Both the position numbers and the translations under genes were made by a program. The notes under the pieces are model-generated. The model did no database searches and was not told the DNA's origin. It worked only from the letters and a program-made list of their open reading frames with translations. Source: Raphanus sativus (lineage: Eukaryota; Streptophyta; Magnoliopsida; Brassicales; Brassicaceae). Taken from it: 64,000 bases of DNA. Where the stretch lies: the NCBI RefSeq assembly GCF_000801105.2, contig NC_079515.1, positions 23,583,407 to 23,647,406 on the forward strand, in the 5' to 3' direction. Below, one piece after another: positions 35,866-46,255 of the stretch. Within the stretch, counting starts at the first letter, position 1, and every line of letters begins with the position of its first letter.

Positions 35866-36867
35866 GAGTAAGCGTGTACCCTCCCTTTTAAAACCTATCT
35901 CTAGTTATTTGTTTTTTTTATTAAGGAAGCCTCAACTACCAGTTGCAGGTTTCTTTACTGCTTGTATTTGACAAACTCTGGATCTTGTTGACTTATGTGT
36001 GCTGTTTGTGTACTTTAATTTGGTTCTGTCTTTTTATTTCCCTCTCTAGTTTGATCAATATTCTATTAATCTAACTTCTGGGCAATGTTTTTTTTTACGT
36101 TTTCGAAGATTCTAATATTTCCCAAAGTTATATATGAAATATTCTAAAATGAACAAAATCGTTGAAAATTCAAACAAGTTCTAATAATGAAGTTTCACTT
36201 GTGGATTTATAAGTCGATTTTCGTAAGGGTTCTCGTCATCTCCAACATCAAGCCTTCTCCCTAATCATCCAACTTTTCGTCTTTACATCGGATCGTAACA
36301 TTCTTTTCTCTCTTCATCTTTCATTTCGGCTGCGTATTCTCGTAATTTCAGTTTTGATCAATAATTGGTTTTGTAGAAGTAAGTCACCCTTTGTTCCCTA
36401 TAATCCTTACAATGTTCAATGCCTCAATGGACACGCAAATATAACACAAATCATCTATTATTCTTCATCTTCAGAAATAAATATGCAATTGTGCTGGATT
36501 GTTGTTGTTGTTGTTGTTGTCTGTGCTTTAGATTCACGTTTTTGTGTACTTATGTTCCTACTTTAAGTTTATCTTTGGTGGACAATAGTCAATAAATAAT
36601 GCACTCTTGTGTTGAATACCTTGCGTATTCGCTACATAACCAAAAGGTTATTAGCAAAGTAGATCGAAAAATCCGGTTCACGTTGTCCATCATCACCCTG
36701 TCCCGTCGTTTTTCCTGATCAGAGACGACACGCAATCCTTGGCTTCTACGCTACACACTCTTTCCGGACGGACCAAAAGAAAAACACACTAACATGTGTT
36801 AACACAAATTTATATTTCTCTCTCAAAAGTGTGTATAACGAGCAGCAACAATTCAAATCTATATAAG
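35866..36867. other. Intergenic region between tubulin and the MEE60-like gene
   Basis: This contains the tubulin 3' UTR, a short (GTT)n run near 36500 and the probable promoter and leader of the next gene. No other gene was recognised. Confidence 0.45.
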
Positions 36868-37449
36868 ATGGCAATCTCCGGTAACGCCGTGGCATTCCTC
36901 CGGCGACGACTACTCCCAACGACGCTAATCCACGTCACGGCTCTCGACGGCATCGTGAACGTCAATTCCCTCTTCTCGCTCGCTCTTTTCCTCGGCCTCA
37001 CCACAAGCGGAAACATCACCTTCCCCGTTTCCGGAAACCATCATCTTCGCCGATGTATAGCCGCAAAAGGCCCAGCATTAGCGGAAAGGCTAGTCTCAAG
37101 CCACGTTTACTCTTTCAGCTTCTTTCTCTTCTCCAGCCTCATCGCTATGTCTCTCAAGCAAGCAATCCGAACAACAACAACGACCAACGAGGCGCGTGTG
37201 CTGAGCGCGGGAATGGGGCGCGTGAATTTGGCGGCTTTGAGAGTTGGAATCGTGGCTTCGTGTGTTGGATCTGTTTTAGGATGTGGGTTCTTGACGATGG
37301 CCTTAGTGGATCTTGTTCAGGTCAAGCTTGGACCTTTGGAATGTAAGAAAAGCTTTGACACACTTGCAGCTATCCTTCCTCTTGTTGTGCTTGTTCCTTC
37401 TGCACTTCTTATCTATGTCTTACTTGTTCTCTACGCTTTCATTTATTAA
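36868..37449 (+). CDS. MEE60-like membrane protein (maternal effect embryo arrest family)
   Basis: This is a single exon of 193 residues. ATG 36868 was chosen because the longer open frame starts with a non-ATG codon. The start MAISGNAVAFLRRRLLPTTL and the overall layout match a plant family annotated as maternal effect embryo arrest (MEE60-like; At3g46890 and At5g05950, from memory). Four hydrophobic segments are visible: around VNSLFSLALFLGL, SFFLFSSLIAMSL, VASCVGSVLGCGFLTMALV and the C-terminal LPLVVLVPSALLIYVLLVLY. This indicates an integral membrane protein with an almost absent C-terminal tail. The biochemical role is unknown; the name comes from a mutant screen on a relative. Confidence 0.78.
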   Translation: MAISGNAVAFLRRRLLPTTLIHVTALDGIVNVNSLFSLALFLGLTTSGNITFPVSGNHHLRRCIAAKGPALAERLVSSHVYSFSFFLFSSLIAMSLKQAIRTTTTTNEARVLSAGMGRVNLAALRVGIVASCVGSVLGCGFLTMALVDLVQVKLGPLECKKSFDTLAAILPLVVLVPSALLIYVLLVLYAFIY

Positions 37450-37919
37450 CACTTTTATTGATATCTCTACTACTACACTTCTTGTTAAAGATTTGAGTTC
37501 GATCACTCTTCTATGTTACTCTGCCACTTCACGCAGAGTTGAAATACACAAATATATAAACATTGAATTAACACTAAACAGAGAACATACAAATATACTG
37601 TCTTCCTTGTCATCTACGCTTTATATTGTTGGATTGGCCACAGACAATCCCTCTGTGTTGTTTCTGATTCAGTTTTTAGGTTTAACTGCCATTTCATGCA
37701 GAACTCGAATGTTTTTAAGTACGCATAACTAGTCTTTGAATTAATATTAGACTGAGAGACTAATAAAGCATCATTGATACAGTTTCTTTCAATACAAGTC
37801 AAACAAACAAGGAAAGATATACGATCGAAATTGTTGTGTGATTTGATGTTCTTCATACTTTGGAAAGAAGATTTCTAATAATAAAGTGAACCTGCAAAAA
37901 TAGAGAGATAAGGGGAATG
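37450..37919. other. Convergent 3' intergenic region
   Basis: This is shared between the 3' ends of the plus-strand MEE60-like gene and the minus-strand small GNWWQ gene. No separate gene was recognised. Confidence 0.45.
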
Positions 37920-38922
37920 TTAGAAGGAAACAGAGAAAGACATGGAATTGTAACAGAGATCATTATGTAAGAAGAATATGCCTTGCCACCAGTTTCCTCT
38001 TGATGCGTCCTGCGAGTTGTTTCCACTAGCATCATTGTCTTCTCTAGGATGAGCCTTGTTAACCTGATCGATTATTCATTTTGTAAAAAGTCAGTTACCT
38101 TGAAGGTTAAAGTGAACGATGTGAATCATGAGCAATACGGATATATGATTAGGACTCACGGTAGGGTAAGTATGGTTACTGGTGGATCCAGAGTAAACGT
38201 CTTGACCACCGTAGTAAAGAGATGAACTTAAATTACAGGTTGTAGATTCTTTACGTTGGCCTGTTAAGAAACCACAAAAATCAAGGAATAGTGTATTCGT
38301 TAGACCAGCTGGATTCAGATTATTTTCTTGACTAAAGAATCGTAAGTCTTGGCATTATATCTCTATCTATTCAAAGCTTGTTTATGATGGACATGAAACA
38401 GTAGAACTTTGGAATTTATTCTAATATATATGGTAAGAACGGTATGGTTTTTGGTTAGTTTTAAGCAAAAGGAAGCAATCTGGACAATTCTTGAATAAAA
38501 TCTTCATGTTCTTGATTGACTTAATTAATACTAAATCAGATAAAGCAACTTGAGCCATTCTTGAATTAAGAATGACATGTTCTCGTGAGGAAACAGAGCG
38601 TTTCCTGACAAAACTTGGCTTAATGTAAAGGAAACAGTTCCCAAGACAAAATCAGTTGTAGAAAAGCTTTTCCACTGACCTAGGGACCCATGTTTGGAGC
38701 TTAGAATGTTTCCTGTTGTTTCCTGAAAACTCGAAGGAAAAATGGAATAATGAATTTTAAGAATCAGCCAGTAAGAAAATAACAGAAGGAAACTATATGA
38801 AGAGGAGATATTAAAAGAACCTTGGAGGGAGGAGGGAAAATAGATTTGAACGTAGAGGAGGAAGTAGGTTCCTTGGGGCCAAAGAACGAAGAAGATGATC
38901 TCGCATTTCCTTTACCTTCCAT
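37920..38922 (-). CDS. Small conserved plant protein of unknown function (GNWWQ C-terminal type)
   Basis: Four exons on the minus strand (38922-38821, 38722-38680, 38260-38160, 38063-37920) join in frame to 129 residues. The order of conserved blocks is MEGKGNARSSSSFFGPKEP, then FKSIFPPPSK, SSKHGS, CNLSSSLYYGGQDVYSGST, and DASRGNWWQG near the C-terminus. This is a land-plant family of short, disordered proteins with no assigned function (At3g46880/At5g59080 type, from memory). The 43-bp second exon was found only by combining phase and motif order. The C-terminus extends 19 residues past GNWWQG, longer than I would expect for the family, possibly because of a lost stop. No signal peptide or membrane segment is present. 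Confidence 0.75.
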
Positions 38923-39705
38923 TACTAATTTTTTTTTCTTTCTAAGATGAATCAGTTTTCCAATAAAAGCAGATAAATGTGTAGAGAAGATGATGAAGAA
39001 ACAAGGAGAAGATAGTTTGATGAGGTGTGTAGCCACAACAAGATCAGTGGGTATATATAGAGACAATGTTTGCTATTATGATCACGTGACAATTCAAACA
39101 AAAAAAGCCTAGCCTCATTGAGATTTAGTTAATTCAGTTTGCTTTTTGGGATTTCCTTCTAGTCAAATTATTCTTGGAATTTTGACAAATCTTGTAGGAC
39201 ATAAAGATGTCAAGGGAAAGAATATTTTCAACTTCTGTAACTTTCCAGCCTTTCTTGACAAGAAAGAGCCAAACATAATTGTATCTCAGCTTCTTCAATC
39301 CCGCTGGTGTCTTAACATTATTTTCAAAAGAAGATTATGCAGCGAAAAGATCTTAATGTCATTTCCGAAAGATTTCAGCAGAAATGTCACATTGATAAAG
39401 AATAGTCAAATATCTTTGATCCCATACCAAAAATGTTCTCCTTGTCTCGTCAAGTGGATCAGTGGATGCCATATAGTGTATACTTCTGTTGCTTTTTCAA
39501 TAAGAAGGTAAAGGATAAGAAGAATAATGTTGAACGATCACATAATATTCGAGACGCACAGGAAGGAGTTGGCCATGGGCGCTTAAACCAGTAGTCTACA
39601 TGGCAGTTACTTTGAAGATCTCTTACTAGTTCTGTAATAGCTTACTCTACATATGTCATCATTTCTTTTGTCAACAATTATTTTGAAAACAAAAAAAAAC
39701 TAAAA
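38923..39705. other. Intergenic region with tRNA 3' flank
   Basis: This is promoter and leader of the minus-strand small gene, then ordinary AT-rich DNA. T-rich tracts on the minus strand just after the tRNA (39690-39705) would serve as its pol III terminator. A 121-codon non-ATG frame at 39146-39511 is not supported. Confidence 0.45.
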
Positions 39706-39790
39706 CGTGAACGGCAGGATGATTCGAACCTGCGCGGGCAAAGCCCACATGATTTCTAGTCATGCCCGATAACCACTCCGGCACGCCCAC
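39706..39790 (-). tRNA. tRNA-Ser (anticodon AGA)
   Basis: The minus strand reads GTGGGCGTGCCGGAGTGGTT, has the anticodon loop CTAGAAA (anticodon AGA), and a long class II variable arm (GTGGGCTTTGCCCGC). A standard T arm follows, GCAGG-TTCGAAT-CCTGC, then CGTTCAC and discriminator G. No intron is present. The acceptor stem has a G-U pair at position 5 where the plant sequence I recall has A-U. A T-rich terminator follows. It decodes UCU and, after A34 editing to inosine, UCC. Confidence 0.95.
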
Positions 39791-40332
39791 AAGCACAACA
39801 ATCCGCATCTACTAAATTGTTCATCAAGAAATAATACAGAGGGTACCCTTTCAACAAGCTGAGAGGCCAGGAAGAGAAATGTGGAAAACTTGTCAACTCC
39901 TCAGAATCTTTTCTATAAAAGATAGTTTCACAAAAGTTGTCTTTGACTAGTAGTATGAAGCATCAGAACAAGCATCTGGATTGTCTCTCAAACTAAAGTA
40001 TTTTGTTTCTCGTGATTTGACAATTATCTTTTTTTTTTCCCGTCTCCATTGCTCTAACTGTGTTAATTCTTCAAGAGAACACATTCTGGATCTTGATTAA
40101 GCTAGACTTTCTCTTTTTATATTGTTGAGTTGAGAGCGTGCACGAAATAAATACGATGCACTTTCCCTTTTTATAAAGAGTAATCCGATGCACTTTCCCT
40201 TTTTATACGAGCTAAAGTGCACTTTCCCTTGATGGGAGTTATCCAATCATAATCAACAAACATGGCATCAACAGTAAAGAACTAACGTTCATAATCCACA
40301 TAGAGGCAGAAACTGATTCATAATCAGACTCA
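39791..40332. other. Region between tRNA-Ser and the subtilase 3' end
   Basis: This holds the three-copy repeat at about 40151-40230 and otherwise no recognised feature. Confidence 0.4.
40151..40230. repeat. Three tandem copies of a 30-38 bp unit
   Basis: Units contain GATGCACTTTCCCTTTTTAT; copies 1 and 2 are nearly perfect and copy 3 (AGTGCACTTTCCCTT) is partial. It lies just beyond the subtilase stop codon. Confidence 0.75.
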
Positions 40333-43300
40333 TCATTTTGCGGCGTAAACAACGATGGGGCTTCTCACAAAGTGGAATCCATCAGACCAGATCAGTTGTG
40401 CAGACACAAGTTTTCCAGCTTCTGGACCATTGCCTGAAACGGTCACCGTGAAAGACTTCTTCTCGTACATTGACTTTAAAGAGAAGACATTTGGAATGAC
40501 CTTCACATTGAGTTTAGATCCCACTACCTTTGCTTTATAGGTCGTGTTAGACATTCCGACGTTTGTGACTGTCCTACGGAAAGTCACTTGGAAGGGTTTT
40601 GTCGCCAAGACTTGAGCAGTCATAGAAGGATAATTTAGGTTTCGGGGTAAAGATCCAGACTGTTCTTTAGTGCAGTTTTTGCCTTCAAAGATGAGTCTGA
40701 AGGTCTTTGCGGTATAGTTCAAGCCGCACAGAAAAGCGATGTAGTCGACTTTATTAGCTTCGTAGACGAGTCCAGGATGAATTGCGGCTACCGGATCGAC
40801 ATGGCCCGCTCCGTAAGAGAACTCGGCCATCTCGTCTAGGGAAGAAGTAGATGCATTCATTGGCCAAGCTACAAAACAGAGCACTCTAAATATTTCTTGC
40901 AATCCAAGAAATTATGATTCTAGGACAAAGTAGCAGTCTTTTTACTTACCGGTAGTCATGATGGCGGATTTGATCATGGAAGGAGACCAGCGAGGGTGAA
41001 ACGTTTTGAGATATGCAGCTACACCAGCAATATGCGGACAAGACATTGAAGTTCCACTAAGAATAGAGTACTTCACATGTCTTGTGTCTGATAGGCTCGG
41101 TGGATCATCAGGAGAATAAGCAGCGAGGATCTCTGTTCCTGGTGCTGTTATATCCGGCTTCAAAATATCAGGAACGATTGGGTTCGGGCCACGAGAAGAG
41201 TAGGAAGCAATGACTGGAGCTTTCTGGTTATAGATCGTCTCACTTTTCAAAACAGCCGCTTTAGGGTTTCTGACCGAAAAAGAAAACCTAGCTTTTGAGA
41301 AACAATTTTTTTTTTTTATGAAATATAATTAAACAGAGAAACGAGATTTTTACTTTGTGGAGTTCAAATACGAGAGGACGATATTATACTCGGCTACGGC
41401 TAGAACAGAGACAGGGAAAGAGAAAACAAAGGCAGTGTCTCCTGTGCTGCTCCCAACAATGGACGCCACGGCTCCCAAACTTTTTGCTTCTTCGATATAA
41501 TCCGATGAATCGCACAACACAATCTTCCCCCTGACCAGTTTCTTGTCTAGACATCCTCGAGAGCATAATCTGAAACAAACAGCATTTGCAATTTTTTTAA
41601 CCGGCCTTGTGAAAAAAAAAAGCTGATTCTTGGAATACAAGTTACCGGGCTGCAGTTGCATTGCAACTACTAGAAGCTAATTCTCCGTACACCAGAGGGT
41701 ACTTTGTTCCTTTGAGATCACATGTATTTACCGATCTTCCCTGTTTTTGTAACAAAGCATTAATGTTAGAAAAATAACATCATGAATGTGTTTCAAAAGA
41801 ACAAAGATAATGCATCTTAGCTAGCCACTCACGACAACTGTCCTTCCGTCTCCGAGAACAACTTTGGTAAGGAAAGCACGGTTGGTGTTACTAGCTCCGA
41901 CCGTGAATAACCACGGCGCGACGCTCGAGACCGTGCTAAGAGCTGGACCCTCGTTTCCAGCAGCATTCACTATAAGAATTCCCTTGGCCATGGCATGGAG
42001 AGCCCCGATTGCGATGGGGTCCACCTCGAACCGTAAACCGTAATCCGCACCGATGGAGATGGTGATGAGGTCCACGTTGTCTGCTATCGCATCATCAAAT
42101 GCGGATAGAATCCCATGAGAAGGACACTTTGTGATGCCGCAGACTTTGTAAACCGATATCCTTGCGGCTGGAACGCCACCTCTTGCGGTTCCGTTGCCGA
42201 GTCCGTAAAAGCTCACGTCATTAACAGCGTTTCCAGCTGCCGTAGACGCTGTATGAGTTCCATGTCCCTCGCTATCCATCGCTGTCTGAGGAACCCCCTC
42301 TAAGTAGTACCTAGCTCCAATTAGCTTGCTGTATTACAACAACATAAAAATTGACTATAACATATGCAATATAATAACTGTATGATCAAATTTGATGAAT
42401 CATTTTATACTTGTTGCAAGTGAAGTTTTTCCCGCCTTGGCATGCTCCTTTCCATTTCTTAGGAGGAGGACCAAAGCCCTTGTCACTGAAGCTGTCGGAT
42501 AAAGGGTAAATTCCACTGTCGATGACACCGATGATTATATCGCTCTCTATGCTAAGGTGTCGCTTTGCCCTTTTGCCTTCCTTGAGACCCATGAAATCCC
42601 AGGAAGCCGTCGTTTGTATTTTCAGATTCTTGCTAGGAAACACCGACACAACATCTTCCATACCTAGGAAAAATGAACACACAAAACAATAGTATATTTT
42701 TAACTAAAACATACAAAGGTTAACTATAAGCATAAAGAAGAATAGTCTGAAACCAAACAAGGAGACACGAATAATCTCAATACATATAATTTATGAAATT
42801 TACAGTTTAGTTAATGTTCAATTTAATAAGACACTTACTTGCTAGTATCTGCATTTCGTTTTCTGTTAGCCAAGCCGCAAATCCGTTGAACTTCTTTTAT
42901 AATTCCTAACCAATCGATTCTCAATTGAACTACAAAAATATTAGCATATGTTGTAAGAATCCTTAGTGTTCGTATGTTGGATCATTTGATCCTTTTAAAC
43001 TCCCATAAATTATATATTCGATATTTGACTACAATCGATATATATATAGAGTGAAACTTTTACATGGAAAAATATTTACTCATAATTGATCTATAATATA
43101 ATAATTAATTTACCACACCTCTCTCCGGTGACTTCTTGAAGAATACTAGTGTGATGGTCCGTTGGCATGTAGTTAACACGAGCTTGGAAGTGCCCCCATG
43201 TATACTATATACACCTACATAGATCATTACCAATATCATCATGATGGCTTGTCAAAGTTAGAACCAAGAGATGATCATAATGATAAAAAATTAAGGACGA

Positions 43301-43412
43301 TATGCGAGACTACCTGTTTGTCTTGTTCATTTTTGACTTCTGAGGTGCAACTCACAAACAAGACAAATAGACAAGAGATGAGGAGACAATAGGAGCCTGA
43401 AGGTTTTGCCAT
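40333..43412 (-). pseudogene. Subtilisin-like protease (SBT4 type) with two frameshifts
   Basis: Exons of a plant subtilase run from ATG 43412 to the stop at 40333. The signal peptide is clear (MAKPSGSYCLLISCLFVLFV, exon 43412-43314). The catalytic Asp (GVIDSGIYP), His (GHGTHTAS) and Ser (GTSMSCPH) are all present, and the fibronectin-like C-terminus ends SPIVVYAAK. Two single-base changes break the inhibitor-I9 prodomain. In the exon near 43110-43215 an extra base turns VYIVYMGALP into an early stop. In the exon near 42845-42925 a missing T after NYKRS shifts the frame before FNGFAA. Unless these are sequence errors, no full protease can be made. Relatives are secreted to the cell wall. The position matches the tandem Arabidopsis At3g46840/46850 pair (from memory). 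Confidence 0.8.
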
Positions 43413-44959
43413 TTTCAATTTGATTTACTAAAAAGTATTATCAGATTGTGAGAATGAAACGATAGATATAGGGAAAGATATTGTACGGGGTGTAGGAACG
43501 CAATCAAAGTTCTTAGATTTTTTCCTCTAATTTTTTTTTTGGTTCAAAGATTTTTTCCTCTAATTAATACAATATATTACTGGCAATACAATGCACATTC
43601 CATATATTAATACAATATATTACTGGCAATACAATGCACATTCCATATATATTAATGTATTTTATTGGAAAATTTATTTTGTTACCGTTTCTTATCCAAC
43701 TATATTCTGCCTCCTTTTATCCAATTGTTTGTTGTTCATGAATACAGCCAAATACCAAATAGAAAGATCCACCATTTGACTTGCATATATATTCTCATTC
43801 ATAAATAAAAACACTCAAATTTTTATTGATCAATCCTATACTATTTATTGAGAAAACAGTTTAGTGAAAACTTTATAATTTTGATTGACGCTAATTATGA
43901 AAACCCGATGATTCAAATGTGATTCAACTCCACCTAAGGCAAACGATCTCCAAAGTTACTAATTCAAAATTAAGTTAACCGTCCACTTCTCAATCCCATC
44001 GTTGAATCCTTTAAAAATTCACCAATTTTCAGTCTGATTGGAACACATACGAACCTTCCATGATCTCCCAAAGTTTCCGCAACATAACAGTTTCTAGATA
44101 TTTTGAAAGTGATCTGAAGCTTTCTATTGTTCCGGAACTCCAGCTTGGCCACATATTTTCCGATTTGACTTGCCAATATTTAAACTGCTTCTTCTAATAC
44201 TTGCGTAGGAAGCAAGGCTCAGCACAACAAAATCATTATTCCAGTGACAGAAACGTCAGTTTCTATAATTTCCCTGACATGTCCTATATTAAGATAATCT
44301 CATTCTCTAGAAAGTACATCTCAAACTGTGTAGTTCTTCCTCTTCTCTACCTTTTTTTTATTGTACAGAAGTATTACAGGTCTCACAAAAGTGAGTCCAA
44401 CTAATCACGTGTTTGTTTTTAGCTTACGTTTTCAGTCCACGTATCGGTTCCATATCCCTGGCGACCTTTTCTCCACCTTTGTTTCCTGTTTGTCTTTGCT
44501 CTGAGCTATTTTTTGCAGATCATACCATCATTGCAGTCATTCCACAGACGCACCACATGAAACTCTGACTCAGCTCTGCCATCACCGCCGTGCTCTTAAA
44601 ATGGATTTTTATGATTCTAGTTGCATTCACAATCTCGAATGAAGATTTTTTTTTGTATCAATTGATGCAATTTATATTTCACGTTGAACATGCTCATCTG
44701 TTTAATCCCCTGGATGAATTCAATATTAAAATATATTTTTTCTGAAGATACAATATTTTCTTTTTACTACACAAGTCAACTACAAGAACGACGGAAACAA
44801 TATAAAATACAAAGTCTTTTATGTATTCAATAGACTTGGGCTATAATAAGTTAAAACAATTAATAGAGGAAACGGAGGACTGAAGTAGAAAGTTTTTTTC
44901 TCACATAGAGGCTTTTGTAATCGATACACAGGCTAAAGAAATTCTCTCTGTTCTGTTCT
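43413..44959. other. Intergenic region upstream of the subtilase
   Basis: It begins with the subtilase promoter and contains the tandem duplication at 43563-43654. A minus-strand frame (44176-43970, GKYVAKLEFRNNRKL) looks like part of a decayed repeat but was not identified. Confidence 0.4.
43563..43654. repeat. Tandem 46-bp duplication
   Basis: The unit TTAATACAATATATTACTGG, then CAATACAATGCACATTCCATATA, occurs twice head to tail with no visible difference. A neighbouring AGATTTTTTCCTCTAATT block is also doubled just upstream. Confidence 0.85.
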
Positions 44960-46255
44960 TTAGTTTGGTTGAAGTATCTTCCCATGATTTTCTTCCTCAA
45001 CAACTGCAGTTCAACAAAATGCATTATAATGCAAATGTAATGCATATTTTGTCAAATGGATTAAATCAAATTGTTTTAGTTGTATACTAGAAGAGGAGCT
45101 CACTTTCATTCACGTTAGCTAAAAGGGGAGCTTTGTTGTCTCCTCCTGAATTAGGAGAAGGTACCATGTTTGTGGCTCCAAGCTGATTGCCACATTTCTG
45201 CAGTCAAAAGATAATTAACTTATGCATTTATCCAAGTGCGAAGACACAGATGGAGAGGGTAACACATATAAACAAGTTATAGTACCTTAGTGTTAGTTCC
45301 TGCAGTGTTGATTTCTGAAACATCATTTACCGCTGGTTCTGCGTCTGTTGATTCCGGAAAAGCCATGTCTTGAATCTTCTTAGTTATAGCGTGAGTGGCA
45401 TCAGACACTTTAGCATAAGCAGGTGCTAACGTCTCTGTTACGGTTTCTGTTACTGTCTTGCTTGGACTAATTGAATCAGCAAGATTCTCTTGCTTAACAT
45501 CAGACAGAACATTCTTCTCAGAGATCTTAGGTTTCTCCTTGCTGGAACCAGTACAATCTTTCTGTTCTTGTTCCACGTTGTATTTGGATGGGAGAAGGGA
45601 CAAGAGATTTGTCTCAGTGGTCACAGGAGTTTCCCGGGGATGCTGCCTCGCAGTTTCCTTTAACTCTTCTGGTGCTTTATTTGATTCATACACTATAAAT
45701 ATCACACAGGACGATAAGATCAGTCTTAAAGAAATTTCAAACAAAAGTTTGGTTATTTAATGGAGCTTTGCTTTACTCGGGGCTCCAAGATATTCAGGAT
45801 CTACTTCTTCTCTGACTTTATTACGATCATTGGACTTGTCACGTGGCGAAAGCGTCGCATAACCTCCGGCTTCTCTAACTTGGTGGTCTGAGGATCTGCT
45901 AAATGGCGACATGGTTGCATCACCTTCTTCATCATGTCTGATTTTGCCGCTCAGGCTGTGCTGCAGCTTTTTTGCCTTATCCTTCATTTTGGTGAACAGT
46001 GATTTCTTATGGTGGGAATGTTCTCCCTGAAGCTCATCTTCCTTTCTTGGTGACAATTTTGACGCTTCGCCAGCTGAAAAAAAAGTATATGAGCTGAGAA
46101 GCAAAGGAAAAATGTATGTTGTGAAATTGGATCATTTCTTAAAGAGAATTACATTCGTGGCGATGGCCACTTCTTGACAAGCTAGGACTTCCTGAATGAT
46201 CAACATGTGTTTTTAAGCTTTCGAGCTCAGCGACCGGTTCAAGTTGAGACGACAT
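44960..46255 (-). CDS. Low-temperature-induced 65 kDa (LTI65/CAP160)-like protein
   Basis: Five minus-strand exons (46255-46153, 46073-45777, 45692-45286, 45197-45104, 45003-44960) join in frame to 314 residues. Signature blocks are HSHHKKSLFTKMKDKAKKLQ, DPEYLGAPMYES and a single CAP160-like repeat (LAPAYAKVSDATHAITKKIQ). These are shared with LTI65/RD29B and LTI78/RD29A, hydrophilic proteins induced by cold, drought and abscisic acid. This protein is about half their length, with fewer repeats, and resembles the small member at At3g46750 (from memory). It is Lys/Glu/Ser-rich, with no membrane segment, and probably disordered. Whether this gene responds to stress cannot be judged; I did not identify clear ABRE clusters upstream. 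Confidence 0.8.

Noticed and set aside
39146..39511. 121-codon plus-strand frame between the GNWWQ gene and the tRNA
   Set aside because: It starts with a non-ATG codon, resembles no family I know and lacks coding-like composition.
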